From positions 1 through 64,000 of the forward strand of contig JBBQFI010000015.1 in assembly GCA_038321775.1 (NCBI GenBank): 64,000 bases of DNA, in the 5' to 3' direction. Of the stretch, positions 26,692-35,387 are shown one piece after another. A model generated the notes under the pieces. That model was not told where the DNA came from. It searched no databases and saw only the letters and a list, made by a program, of their open reading frames with translations. Every line of letters begins with the position of its first letter. The first letter of the stretch is position 1. The position numbers and the translations under genes were made by a program. This stretch comes from JBBQFI01 sp038321775. Lineage in GTDB: Bacteria > Verrucomicrobiota > Verrucomicrobiia > Chthoniobacterales > UBA10450.

Positions 26692-27410
26692 TGCGTGATT
26701 GCCTCCAGGTCGGCGCTTTCGCCCGCCGCCATCGGCCGGGTCGTGACCACGCCGCCGTTCACCGATTTCACCCAGCAACTCACGACACCATTCGGACCCG
26801 CTTGCTCGACCGTGAAATGAAAATGGGCTGGCGCGCCTGGACCGGCTGGAAACGTTGTGCCTTGAGGACGCTCCGGAGTTAGCAAATCCTCGCCCAGAAA
26901 GACGCCGCCGCTCGAAACACGAGCATGCACAAGAATTCCACTCTGGTTTTGTTGGAGCAGACGTTTCGTGTAGAGATTCTCCTTGCCGTTAAGAATGTTC
27001 TGTCGCGTGGTCGCATCAGCATTCGCCAGAACTGGTGGAATTTCTCCGCGCGCCAGCGCGGCGCGGGCTGCATCGGTCGCGGCGTAGTCGATGTCGGCAG
27101 GAGTTAACGTCAGGACTTGCTCTTGTTGCGAAGCCGTCCACGGATGCATCCAGTGCGGCAAGGTCTCCTGTTTCCAAATGAATCCGGAGACGAGCGCGGC
27201 CGCGATGAATGCGACAGCCAGTAACGGCACTCGCTTCTTCTTCGCGTTAGGAACGGAATCTTTATCAGTGAAATTTGGCTTTTCCGTGTACGCTTTTCCC
27301 CGCGTCTTGCCCCCGGTATCGGCAATTCCTCGTGACCGTGCGCTCGGATCCAGACGTCCCGCGGCGCGACGAATTTCCGGTTCCAAGGGATCTGGATTCG
27401 ATTCCGTCAT
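26688..27410 (-). CDS. Bitopic membrane protein of unknown function
   Basis: 240 aa from ATG 27410. A charged, disordered-looking N-terminus (1-60) is followed by one membrane helix (61-79, VPLLAVAFIAAALVSGFIW) and an external domain of about 160 residues with LTPADIDYAATDAARAALARG, GGVFLGEDLLTPERPQG and HFHFTVEQAGPNG. I recognise no family. It is the first gene of the operon with the two AAA+ ATPases and the beta-helix protein, suggesting an adaptor or receptor role for that complex (inference). Confidence 0.7.
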   Translation of the reverse strand: MTESNPDPLEPEIRRAAGRLDPSARSRGIADTGGKTRGKAYTEKPNFTDKDSVPNAKKKRVPLLAVAFIAAALVSGFIWKQETLPHWMHPWTASQQEQVLTLTPADIDYAATDAARAALARGEIPPVLANADATTRQNILNGKENLYTKRLLQQNQSGILVHARVSSGGVFLGEDLLTPERPQGTTFPAGPGAPAHFHFTVEQAGPNGVVSCWVKSVNGGVVTTRPMAAGESADLEAITQ

Positions 27411-27463
27411 TTGGAGCCAATGCAATATCCTGAGCGGGACTCGATTCCAACACTAAATAATTA

Positions 27464-27537
27464 CGGAGTCTACGGGGCTCGAACCCGCAACCTCCGCCGT
27501 GACAGGGCGGCGCTCTAACCAATTGAGCTAAGACTCC
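27464..27537 (-). tRNA. tRNA-Asp (GTC)
   Basis: 74 bases fold into a full cloverleaf: acceptor GGAGTCT/AGACTCC, D-stem GCTC/GAGC, anticodon stem CCGCC/GGCGG with loop CTGTCAC (anticodon GTC), and a T-loop TTCGAAC on a five-pair stem. The discriminator is G, as expected for Asp. The 3' CCA is not encoded. It lies between the AAA+/beta-helix operon and the divergent Mpa-like gene. Confidence 0.95.
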
Positions 27538-27646
27538 TCGCGAAAAGCCCAGCAGGTTAGGTCGCGTGGTTCGTTGCTTCAACCAATTTTCTGAGCATTC
27601 GCCTGTTCGAAACTGGAATCAAACGACGACGAAAACGCCCTCACAT

Positions 27647-27675
27647 TTGCGCTCGGTGAGTGAAAAAGTTATAAT
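27647..27675 (+). promoter_or_regulatory. Sigma-70-type promoter for the Mpa-like gene
   Basis: TTGCGC at 27647-27652, a 17-base spacer, and a perfect TATAAT at 27670-27675. Transcription would start near 27682, leaving a leader of about 27 bases with a strong GGGAGG ribosome site before ATG 27709. It is one of the clearest consensus promoters in the window. Confidence 0.6.
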
Positions 27676-27708
27676 GAAAGGCAGAGGGAATGATTGGGAG
27701 GATTCAGC

Positions 27709-29394
27709 ATGAGTGACGAACGAAGCGAAGAATTTGGGGAACTTCATCCCGAACCGGCCGAGTTTAAGTTAAGTCTTCTCGAGGCCTTCGATCGCATCCT
27801 TGCTTCTGTTCCCGTGGCCGATCCGGTGCGCGAGGAATTATTCGCGCTGCGCCCCGAAATTATTCGGCACGAAGAAACAATTGCCGAAGCCGGTCAGATG
27901 ATCGAGAAACTTGAGGAAGTCATAAAGAAAGTGACTTCGCCGGCGAACCGCATCGGAACTTTTCTCGGAAGTCCATCGCGCGACACGGCGCAAATTGTCG
28001 TGGGCGGTTCCGATTATTATTGCAACGTAGATCCGCGCATTCCAATTGCGAAGTTGAAAAAAGGAACGCGCGTTTTGGTCAACGAAGCGTACGTGATCGT
28101 GGGAGATCTCGGCTATGAGACGGCGGGACCAGTAACAAAAATCACTGAAGTGATCGGCACCGATCGTTTGCGCGTTGGGAGTGAACACGGATTGCAATCA
28201 GTGGTTTTGGAGCGTTCGTCCGAACTGGTAAAAGCTCCGCTGAAAACGGGCGACGAAGTGCGCGTCGATTCGAGTTACCGCATGGCCTTGGAAGTTCTTT
28301 CGCGCCCGGAATCGCGTGAACATTATCTCGATAGCGTTCCGGAATTACCTTGGGAAAAAGTCGGCGGACAGGACGAAGCGTTGCAGGCGATCAAAGACGC
28401 AATCGAACTTCCGCTTCTGCACGAGGAGCTTTTCAAAAAATTTCAGCATGCCACGCCGAAAGGTTTTCTTCTGCACGGCCCGCCGGGTTGTGGCAAAACG
28501 CTTATCGGCAAAGCGACTGCTTACAATTTGACGAAAAAGTTGCGCGAAAAATCTGGCGAGGAGATGCAGGAATATTTCATGCACGTGAAAGGTCCGGAGA
28601 TTCTCAACATGTGGGTCGGCGAATCAGAGCGCATCGTACGCGATATTTTTTCGACCGCGCGCGAGAAGCGTCGGGAGGGTTTTCTGCCGTTTCTTTTCAT
28701 CGACGAAGCGGAAAGCATTCTCGGCACGCGCCGCGCATCGCGTTACTCGAACATTCTTTCCACTCTCGTCCCGATGTTTTGCTCCGAGATGGATGGAATC
28801 GATTCGCTGCACGACGTCGTCATTATCCTGGCCTCGAATCGCGCCGACTTGATCGATCCCGCAATCTTGCGGCCCGGCCGCATCGATCGAAAAATAAAAG
28901 TGAATCGCCCAAACAAAGAAGGCGCGCGCGAAATTTATCGCATTTATCTCACGCCAAATCTTCCCTACGACGGCGCGCTCGCAAAAGAGGCCGACAATCT
29001 TGGCGAAGCGCTCAATCGACTCATCGATCGTTTTCTCGAATGGCAGTTTGCACGTCGTGAAGAAAACAAATTCCTCGAAGTCACTCTTCGCAGCGGTCGC
29101 AAAGAAACATTATACCGCGCTGACTTACTAAGCGGCGCGATCATTGCGTCGATCGTGGAACGCGCGAAAGGCATCGCGATCAAACGCGCCATCGCCACGC
29201 AACAGGAGGAAGGCATTCGCGAAAACGATCTGCAGCTGTCTTTCATCGCCGAGTTTACTGAGAACGACATCTTCCCACCAACAGACATCATCGAGGATTG
29301 GTTGAAGTTGATCGACTACGATCCGGAAAATGTCGTTAAGATTGCGCCCGTGCGCCCGCTGAAGGCTTCTCGCGCACCAAGCGGCGTCATCTGA
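27709..29394 (+). CDS. Mpa/ARC-like proteasomal-type AAA+ ATPase
   Basis: 561 aa. A helical, probably coiled-coil N-terminus (about 18-76) is followed by OB-fold-like beta domains (about 83-195), then a classical AAA module: Walker A GPPGCGKT (257-264), Walker B FLFIDEA (329-335), sensor 1 ASNR, and arginine fingers in LRPGRIDR. This is the layout of bacterial proteasome ATPases (Mpa/ARC) and of PAN/Rpt. The C-terminus ends RAPSGVI and lacks the penultimate Tyr gate-opening tail. No pup, dop, pafA or prcAB gene is in the window. The start is ATG 27709 with GGGAGG upstream. Confidence 0.82.
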   Translation: MSDERSEEFGELHPEPAEFKLSLLEAFDRILASVPVADPVREELFALRPEIIRHEETIAEAGQMIEKLEEVIKKVTSPANRIGTFLGSPSRDTAQIVVGGSDYYCNVDPRIPIAKLKKGTRVLVNEAYVIVGDLGYETAGPVTKITEVIGTDRLRVGSEHGLQSVVLERSSELVKAPLKTGDEVRVDSSYRMALEVLSRPESREHYLDSVPELPWEKVGGQDEALQAIKDAIELPLLHEELFKKFQHATPKGFLLHGPPGCGKTLIGKATAYNLTKKLREKSGEEMQEYFMHVKGPEILNMWVGESERIVRDIFSTAREKRREGFLPFLFIDEAESILGTRRASRYSNILSTLVPMFCSEMDGIDSLHDVVIILASNRADLIDPAILRPGRIDRKIKVNRPNKEGAREIYRIYLTPNLPYDGALAKEADNLGEALNRLIDRFLEWQFARREENKFLEVTLRSGRKETLYRADLLSGAIIASIVERAKGIAIKRAIATQQEEGIRENDLQLSFIAEFTENDIFPPTDIIEDWLKLIDYDPENVVKIAPVRPLKASRAPSGVI

Positions 29395-29535
29395 TCTTTC
29401 TAATAGCGCGCAACAGGCGGCGGCCGGTTTTCTTCTACGCCACCGTTACGTCCCACGCGGCTCGCTCGGGCCGCGTAGTTATCTTGACACCGATTGCGGA
29501 AGGGCAGGAAAATACCCGGGCAACACCAACCTTAC

Positions 29536-31821
29536 ATGAAACGAACGCCTGGTTATCTGCTGATATTTTCCATTGCCTTCGCGCTCTGTCTCCGCACGCT
29601 CTTTGCCGATCAGGTCGTAAGCGATTTCGGGGACAACGGCGGCTCGAATCAACTTCGGGCAAAACTTACGGCTCTCATCGGCAGCGGAGGTGGCACGATC
29701 ACATTCGTCGGCGGGCCAGCCACAATTACGCTTGCGAGCGGGCTGCCGAACATCACCAACAATGTGACGATCGATGGCGGCAACAATATCATCATCAGCG
29801 GCCTTTCCGGAGCACGGCCGTTCATCGTCGATGCCAGCGGTGTTTTGAATTTGCGAAACATCATCTTGGAACGCGGTTATTTTAACGGCGAAGGCGGCGC
29901 GATTCTGAACAGCGGAAGCCTCTCGCTCAACCATACCACGATTCGAAATTCCTATGCGCCGGGAGGCGGCGGTGGAATCGCGACGACCAATGCTGTGGAC
30001 ATAATTGGCTGCACGTTTGCCAGTGATATCTCCGGCAACGGAGCCGCCATTTATGCGAACACCGCTACTGCGGTAATCACAATCCAGAACAGTTCATTTC
30101 ACGGTAACAGCGTCTCGAGCTCTGATTCCAACGCGGCGCGAGGTGGCGCGATCTATTTGTTAGGCGGCGCGGCCGCGACAGTTACAGGTTCCGATTTTTA
30201 CATGAACATGGCACTCAACGGCGGCTCGTTTGCCGTAGTTGGAAGCGGATCCGCTTTGTCACTGCAAAATTCCAAAGTGCGAGACAGTAAGGCGACGAGT
30301 TTGGGTGGCGGCATCTATAGCTCGGTCGGGACAGTCGGCTGCACCAACACGATTGTCTCGGGAAACACGGCTTCCATCGGTGGGGGTATCGGAAATTTCG
30401 GCGGAACTGTGAATGCCACCGATTCTACCTTTTCGGGGAACAAAGAAACCGCTGGCGGTAACGGTGGCGGCGGTATCGATAACAACGGCTCTACCTCTGT
30501 AGCCACACTAACTAATGTAACGTTCTCGGGTAATACCGCCGGAGGTGGCGGTGCAGGATTCGAGAATGCTTTCGGCGCGACTGCTACTTTTACTAACGTT
30601 ACCTTTTCTGGAAACGTCGCGGGAAATACGGGCGGCGAAGGCGCCGGCTTTTACAACTACAAGTCAACCGCGACGTTCACGAACGTCACCTTTTTTAATA
30701 ACTCCGCGCCCAGCAGCTCTACCACCGGTGCTGGCATTACCAATGTTAACGATCCTGCGAACCATCTTTATCTAAGGAACGTCATCATTGCCAATAGCAT
30801 CACTGGCGCCAACGCCAACTTCGCCAAGGCGCCAGACACAAACGATTCGAATCTCTCTTCCGATAACTCCTGTAACTTCGGTGCCGGGCACGATAACGTA
30901 AACGTGAAACTTGGCCCACTCGCCAGTAATGGCGGTCCCACTCTTACGCATGCTTTGTTAGCTGGAAGTCCCGCGATCAACACAGCAGATATGGCCGTCG
31001 CTCCCACGCACGATCAACGCAATTATGCCCGCGTCGGTGCGCCGGACATTGGTGCGTTCGAATTCGGTCTTCCCGCCCCTCGCGGCGACTTTAACGGCGA
31101 CACTTATTCTGACTACCTGCTCTTTAACACCATCAACCATGCGACAGCTATCTGGCGCTTGCACGGCAATGTCCTTTTAGGTGGTACCTTTGGACCAAGC
31201 CTGCCAGCCGGTTGGGAAGTAACCTACGTTGCGGATGTGAATCTCGATGGCGAAGCCGACTACGTCCTCTTCAATCCGACCACGCATAGAACAGCGGTAT
31301 GGTTCCTCAATAACAACGTCGAAATTGGAACTAGTTTCGCTCCGACACTTCCAGCGGGCTGGCGGCTGATTGCAGTTGCCGATATGAACAACGACGGGCA
31401 ACCCGATTTCGTTCTATTCAATCCCACTAGCGGACAAACTGCGGCCTGGTATTTGAAAGGAACACTTTATGCCGGAGGAGCCACGGGTCCCATCCTTCCC
31501 GCTGGTTGGGCGGTGCCGGATGCGGTGGATTTCAACGCCGACGGCAAACCCGACTTCGTCCTTGTTAAAGCCAGTACCCGCCAGACTGCAATCTGGTATC
31601 TCAATGGCGTAACTCATACCGCTGGAGTGTTCGGTCCGAATCTGCCGGTCGGTTGGATGCTGGAAGGCATTGCTGACTTCAATGGTGATGGTAAGCCGGA
31701 CTATGTTTTGTTCCGGTCCGCCACACGACAAACCGCGCTTTGGTATCTGGATGGTTCGACTTTTATCGGCACCGCATACGGACCGACGTTGCCTGCTCAT
31801 TATAGCCTAGTCTTTCCCTAA
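29536..31821 (+). CDS. Secreted beta-helix (choice-of-anchor Q) protein with VCBS-like repeats
   Basis: 761 aa. A signal peptide (1-24, ending LRTLFA) is followed by a Gly/Asn-rich parallel beta-helix to about 480 with repeated TFSGN and GGGI turns, then a choice-of-anchor Q segment (NTADMAVAPTHDQRN, GAPDIGAFEF). Five repeats of about 49 residues follow, each with DxNxDGxxDxVLF and AxWxL, then GxxLPAGW. These resemble FG-GAP/VCBS Ca2+-binding blades. Probably a large surface or secreted adhesin-like protein. Start is ATG 29536; the frame extends 14 codons upstream without a signal. Confidence 0.82.
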   Translation: MKRTPGYLLIFSIAFALCLRTLFADQVVSDFGDNGGSNQLRAKLTALIGSGGGTITFVGGPATITLASGLPNITNNVTIDGGNNIIISGLSGARPFIVDASGVLNLRNIILERGYFNGEGGAILNSGSLSLNHTTIRNSYAPGGGGGIATTNAVDIIGCTFASDISGNGAAIYANTATAVITIQNSSFHGNSVSSSDSNAARGGAIYLLGGAAATVTGSDFYMNMALNGGSFAVVGSGSALSLQNSKVRDSKATSLGGGIYSSVGTVGCTNTIVSGNTASIGGGIGNFGGTVNATDSTFSGNKETAGGNGGGGIDNNGSTSVATLTNVTFSGNTAGGGGAGFENAFGATATFTNVTFSGNVAGNTGGEGAGFYNYKSTATFTNVTFFNNSAPSSSTTGAGITNVNDPANHLYLRNVIIANSITGANANFAKAPDTNDSNLSSDNSCNFGAGHDNVNVKLGPLASNGGPTLTHALLAGSPAINTADMAVAPTHDQRNYARVGAPDIGAFEFGLPAPRGDFNGDTYSDYLLFNTINHATAIWRLHGNVLLGGTFGPSLPAGWEVTYVADVNLDGEADYVLFNPTTHRTAVWFLNNNVEIGTSFAPTLPAGWRLIAVADMNNDGQPDFVLFNPTSGQTAAWYLKGTLYAGGATGPILPAGWAVPDAVDFNADGKPDFVLVKASTRQTAIWYLNGVTHTAGVFGPNLPVGWMLEGIADFNGDGKPDYVLFRSATRQTALWYLDGSTFIGTAYGPTLPAHYSLVFP

Positions 31822-32007
31822 TCAGATCGGATTACAGCTGACGCCAGATTGCGGTTGACGCCAACTGCGCGATTTACCGTTTGATCGCGCCTGGCTTCCC
31901 TACTTCGGAGGAAGCGACGGGCAATATACCGGGTGATTCGACATGGTTCGCGCTCATAAGTAAACAAGTGGCGAAAAATTGAACTGTCCCCAGGTGGTAA
32001 TACAACC

Positions 32008-32268
32008 GTGCCGCTCGCCGATCTGCTCCTGACTGATGTGGTCATGCCGCAAATGAACGGTCGTGAGTTGGCCGATAAAATGATGCAGTTACATCCCACA
32101 ACCAAGATCGTTTTTACTTCGGCTTATACTGAGAATGCAATCGTCCATCAGGGAGTTCTGGATGATGGAATTGCCTTCCTGCAAAAACCATTCACACCTT
32201 CCGGACTCGCGAATAAACTCCGTGAAGTCTTGAACGAATCCAGCGCTCCTAAATCACTAACATCCTAA
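32008..32268 (+). pseudogene. Receiver domain remnant of a hybrid histidine kinase
   Basis: 86 codons encode only the C-terminal two-thirds of a receiver: LLLTDVVMPQMNGREL (acceptor Asp), TKIVFTSAYTENAIVHQGVL and FLQKPFTP (Lys). This is the typical end of hybrid kinases, but the first beta strand and the acidic pair are missing, and the sequence before 32008 is unrelated. A GTG at 32008 could start a peptide, but it would not fold as a receiver. Best read as a deletion remnant. Confidence 0.65.
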
Positions 32269-32307
32269 GGAGAGCGCGCAATTCATTGCGTATTTCTTAT
32301 CGGATTG

Positions 32308-32784
32308 TCAGAGCCAACGCCGCACAGTCCGTTTTAATGCGACATATTGATCGCCGAATTTAGCCTCGAGATATCTTTCTTCGCGCAAAATCACACCAAA
32401 GTGGAGAATGAGGGCGAGCGGGATCACGAACAGGAGCGTGAGCCAATCATTGAGGAAAAATCCCAACGCCACCTGGAGCAAACAGAGCGCCAGGTACATC
32501 GGGTTGCGCGTGAAGCGATAGGGACCGTTCCGCACAATCGTTAGCGCAGGTTCGCTGGGATCGACATTCGTCCCTGCTTTCTTCATGACACGCAAAGCGG
32601 AGAGCGCCAGCGAAGGCGCGATTGTCACGAATGTAATACCTAACGAGACAGAAACGCTATACTTCGTAATCATTCGGAAACGAATAATAAAATGGAGAAG
32701 CACGCTAATGACAGCACCAATCAGCCAGATGAGCGGTGGGAATGCCACGACGCCAGGATGATCCTCTGTGTCCTTCGTCTCCAT
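32308..32784 (-). CDS. Isoprenylcysteine carboxyl methyltransferase (ICMT/PEMT) family protein
   Basis: A 158-aa integral membrane protein with four to five helices. The SAM-binding signature is the C-terminal NGPYRFTRNPMYLAL followed by REERYLEAKFGDQY and a basic end. Bacterial members methylate small membrane or isoprenoid-type substrates; the substrate here is unknown. It starts at ATG 32784. A TCGTTAGG octamer lies inside at 32639-32646. Confidence 0.85.
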   Translation of the reverse strand: METKDTEDHPGVVAFPPLIWLIGAVISVLLHFIIRFRMITKYSVSVSLGITFVTIAPSLALSALRVMKKAGTNVDPSEPALTIVRNGPYRFTRNPMYLALCLLQVALGFFLNDWLTLLFVIPLALILHFGVILREERYLEAKFGDQYVALKRTVRRWL

Positions 32785-32819
32785 AGGATTATCGTTTATC
32801 CCAATTGATCACTGCAGGT

Positions 32820-33305
32820 TCATTGACGTCTTTCGTCGCGCAAGTCCGCGAACAGCGCCCGACGCACAGCCAGTGAAATCGGAAGACCGATAAAAAAAGC
32901 GTGCACGAAGAGCCCCGTCGCCAGAACGAGCGGTGGGAAAGTAACCTTGCGAGGATAAGCGGACAGTGGAAGGACTACAAGGTTCATGACCGCGTAGATA
33001 GCGAGACCATAGAATATACCGGAGAAAAACGGATAACGAATAAGGACCGGCAGACCCTTACAGGCGAAGTAGAAGATTGTCGCCGCCGAAAAAGCGATGA
33101 AGAAATGGAGAACGAAGCCGAGCGCAGCTGTCTCCCATCCTCCGCTAAAGGCCGACTTACCGAGCAGTCCACTGGCGACGGATTGCAGAATCCGCACCGC
33201 CGGCACACCATGCCAGGCCGAGAAAACAATCGCGTAGGTGATATCGAGCACGCCGGCGATGACGCCGCCGATCAGGATCGCGGAAGCGGCGGAGAGTCGG
33301 CGCAT
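32820..33305 (-). CDS. Polytopic membrane protein of unknown function
   Basis: About 161 aa with four to five hydrophobic helices (GGVIAGVLDITYAIVFSAW, GFVLHFFIAFSAATIFYFA, YGLAIYAVMNLVVLPL, LATGLFVHAFFIGLPISLA). Similar proteins with a GVxDITYA motif occur in soil bacteria without a known role. I chose ATG 33305, four bases past the stop of the upstream VOC gene; ATG 33323 would overlap that gene. The two are probably one unit. Confidence 0.7.
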   Translation of the reverse strand: MRRLSAASAILIGGVIAGVLDITYAIVFSAWHGVPAVRILQSVASGLLGKSAFSGGWETAALGFVLHFFIAFSAATIFYFACKGLPVLIRYPFFSGIFYGLAIYAVMNLVVLPLSAYPRKVTFPPLVLATGLFVHAFFIGLPISLAVRRALFADLRDERRQ

Positions 33306-33309
33306 GAGA

Positions 33310-33783
33310 CTACTTCCCGTCATAAGCCCTCTGTAACGTCGCGACATCGAGCTTCTTCATTTCCATTATCTCACGTACGACTCGTTGCCATCCGGCCGCA
33401 TCTTTAGTCCACTCGGGCATCTTCGCTGGCACCACCTGCCAGGAAAGACCGTATTTATCCGTGAGCCAGCCGCATTGCACTTCTTCCCCGCCGTCTGCCG
33501 TGAGTTTCTCCCAGTAATAGTCGATCTCTTCCTGTGTCTCGCAGTTCACGACGAATGAAACCGCTTCGGTGAATTTGAATTTCGGGCCACCATTCAAAGC
33601 CACGAAGTCCTGTCCGTTCAATTCGAACGCTACCGTCATCACAGAGCCTTTCTTACCGACAGGCTCTTCGCCGGTGTAATGAGAGATCTCTTTCATCCTC
33701 GAATTCTTAAACACGGATACGTAGAACTTCGCCGCCTCCTCCGCCTGATGATCGAACCACAAGAAGGGAGTAATCTTTTGCAT
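33310..33783 (-). CDS. VOC protein, PhnB / 3-demethylubiquinone methyltransferase-like
   Basis: A 157-aa VOC-fold protein. ITPFLWFDHQAEEAAKFYVSVF, FELNGQDFVALNGGP and CGWLTDKYGLSWQVVP are the hallmarks of the PhnB-like branch, commonly annotated 3-demethylubiquinone-9 3-methyltransferase although it has no methyltransferase fold. Role unknown; it is possibly a metal-dependent lyase or a binding protein. Coupled with the membrane protein gene downstream. Confidence 0.85.
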   Translation of the reverse strand: MQKITPFLWFDHQAEEAAKFYVSVFKNSRMKEISHYTGEEPVGKKGSVMTVAFELNGQDFVALNGGPKFKFTEAVSFVVNCETQEEIDYYWEKLTADGGEEVQCGWLTDKYGLSWQVVPAKMPEWTKDAAGWQRVVREIMEMKKLDVATLQRAYDGK

Positions 33784-33864
33784 CGATCAAATTGCCCGAG
33801 ACACTGCTCCGCGCAACAGAAAGAAGGCGTTCGCGCGTTACGCAAGAAAAGCGACCCAGATCGG

Positions 33865-34431
33865 CTACTTTATCGCCGGCGCCTGGACGTTGGAGTAATC
33901 GAAACGTACCGACATGTGGCTCTTACCTGAGTCCAACTCGATGTTTTCGCGCACCGGAAGACCGCGAGATTTCGAGATCCAGATCTCTGCGTCTGAAATG
34001 CCGGCGTCACTTTCGCTATGCGCTTTGTAAACCGCGGTTCCATCGCCGTTGATGCTCTCATCGCGCTCGTGCTGGCACCGGTAAACCTTGGCGTTCCGAA
34101 TGTTCTCCTGTTTTTGTTTCGCCATCTGGCTGGGCGTGATCGGACTAACCGTCCACTTGTCGTGAAGTTTTATATAAATGACGCCACCTGTGGTGATGCT
34201 TTCGCTTTCCTGGGTTTTGCCAGGCATGAAGTCGCCCGTCATCGTGGTGTAAAGATGATTCGGCGTCGCGCCGAGTTTGGCTACGGCATCGAGGACGACT
34301 TTGCAGACAGGATCGTCACTCGGAGCAGCTTGCGTTGTTGCGGTGATGGCACAAGCGATCGCGACGCTGAAAAAAACAAGGCGATGACGGAAGCTCCGCG
34401 AACCAATCGAAACGCAACCAAGTGTCTTCAT
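33865..34431 (-). CDS. Exported protein of unknown function
   Basis: 188 aa with a signal peptide: a basic N-region (to about residue 17), then LVFFSVAIACAITATTQA with cleavage near residue 36. The mature part has CKVVLDAVAKLGATPNHLYTTM, GGVIYIKLHDKWTVSP and ISDAEIWISKSRGLPVRENIELD, which read like a LolA/outer-membrane-lipoprotein-sorting type beta-fold, but I cannot assign it. It stands alone between the VOC and NTF2-like genes. Confidence 0.68.
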   Translation of the reverse strand: MKTLGCVSIGSRSFRHRLVFFSVAIACAITATTQAAPSDDPVCKVVLDAVAKLGATPNHLYTTMTGDFMPGKTQESESITTGGVIYIKLHDKWTVSPITPSQMAKQKQENIRNAKVYRCQHERDESINGDGTAVYKAHSESDAGISDAEIWISKSRGLPVRENIELDSGKSHMSVRFDYSNVQAPAIK

Positions 34432-34488
34432 CGCGCCAAAGTAGTCAAAGTAAATGGAACGCCCTCAATGTGTCGAGATGCATCAACA

Positions 34489-34968
34489 CTATTCACTAGG
34501 CCCCTTCTCCGTTGGCTTCGCCATTGTCGTTGCCTGCCAGTTGACCACCTGCCATTTGCCATCGCGCTTTAAAAACGTGCCTGAGTTTAGATAATTGGTA
34601 ATCTTTTTCGTTCCATCTTTCTCAGTGTTCGTCGCGACGAGCCGAAAAGCGACGATGGCGGTGTCGCTGTATTGTTGGATCCGAATGTCTTCAGCTGTGT
34701 AAACAACGGTTTCGTCGCCGAGTTTGGGCGGTCCTTCTTTGCGTAGCTCGCGCATAATGTCCGCTTTGCTTTTGCGATGGCCGGCTGACGCAGTGTAGAT
34801 CAAGTCGTCAGCCCAAAAGCGATCATGCATGGCGACGTCGTTTTGGCCGGCGCCGGCCAGAAAATCTTTGAGTAGCTTTGTGAGTTCGGCAGCGTCGGGC
34901 GCAGTTTGCGCGCGAAGTCCGCATACTATCGACAACAGGATTACGACTGAGAGAGGAATTTGTTTCAT
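34489..34968 (-). CDS. Exported NTF2-like (DUF4440) protein
   Basis: 159 aa from ATG 34968. A signal peptide (KQIPLSVVILLSIVCGLRAQ) leads into an NTF2-like cone fold: ELTKLLKDFLAGAGQNDVAMHDRFWADDLIYT, DIRIQQYSDTAIVAFRLV and FLKRDGKWQVVNWQAT. Members bind small ligands or are enzymes of varied type; no catalytic residue stands out. The open frame extends 27 codons upstream without a signal sequence, so the internal ATG is preferred. Confidence 0.8.
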   Translation of the reverse strand: MKQIPLSVVILLSIVCGLRAQTAPDAAELTKLLKDFLAGAGQNDVAMHDRFWADDLIYTASAGHRKSKADIMRELRKEGPPKLGDETVVYTAEDIRIQQYSDTAIVAFRLVATNTEKDGTKKITNYLNSGTFLKRDGKWQVVNWQATTMAKPTEKGPSE

Positions 34969-35017
34969 CGGTTTCAATAACTGATCAATGACGAGCGAAC
35001 TGACAAGCGAAAAGTAA

Positions 35018-35311
35018 CTCGTAATCGCGACCGCCATTGGTAGTAACAACCGCCACCTGCATCACTTTCCTTCGCGGCGAGCGTTCGCCGTCGCAACTGG
35101 CATGGCTCTTACTATTGCCGTTGCTTCCTACTTTCTCGCCTTATCAATGGGACCGGCGAGCGGCGATGTTCTAATTTATGGAATGTTCATCGTTGGAGGT
35201 GCCGTGCTGGGTCTGATTTTTCTGCACGAACCTCTCACACTCCGCAAAGCGTTTGGAATTCTTCTCGCTATCGCCAGCATCTATCTTATTGCAGGCCAGC
35301 AAGAGTCTTAG
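35018..35311 (+). pseudogene. EamA/DMT transporter remnant (C-terminal half)
   Basis: The frame 35018-35311 encodes FAVATGMALTIAVASYFLALSMGPASGD and GLIFLHEPLTLRKAFGILLAIASIYLIAG, the last three helices of a DMT/EamA exporter (normally ten). A TAA precedes the fragment at 35015 and no N-terminal half exists upstream. An ATG at 35102 could give a 69-aa peptide, but truncation is the simpler reading. Confidence 0.65.
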
Positions 35312-35387
35312 TGTGGAACCCGGCTTTGCCTGAGACAACTCATCTATCCGCAACCGCACGCACAGAGCAACCTCATCCCATCCAGTC

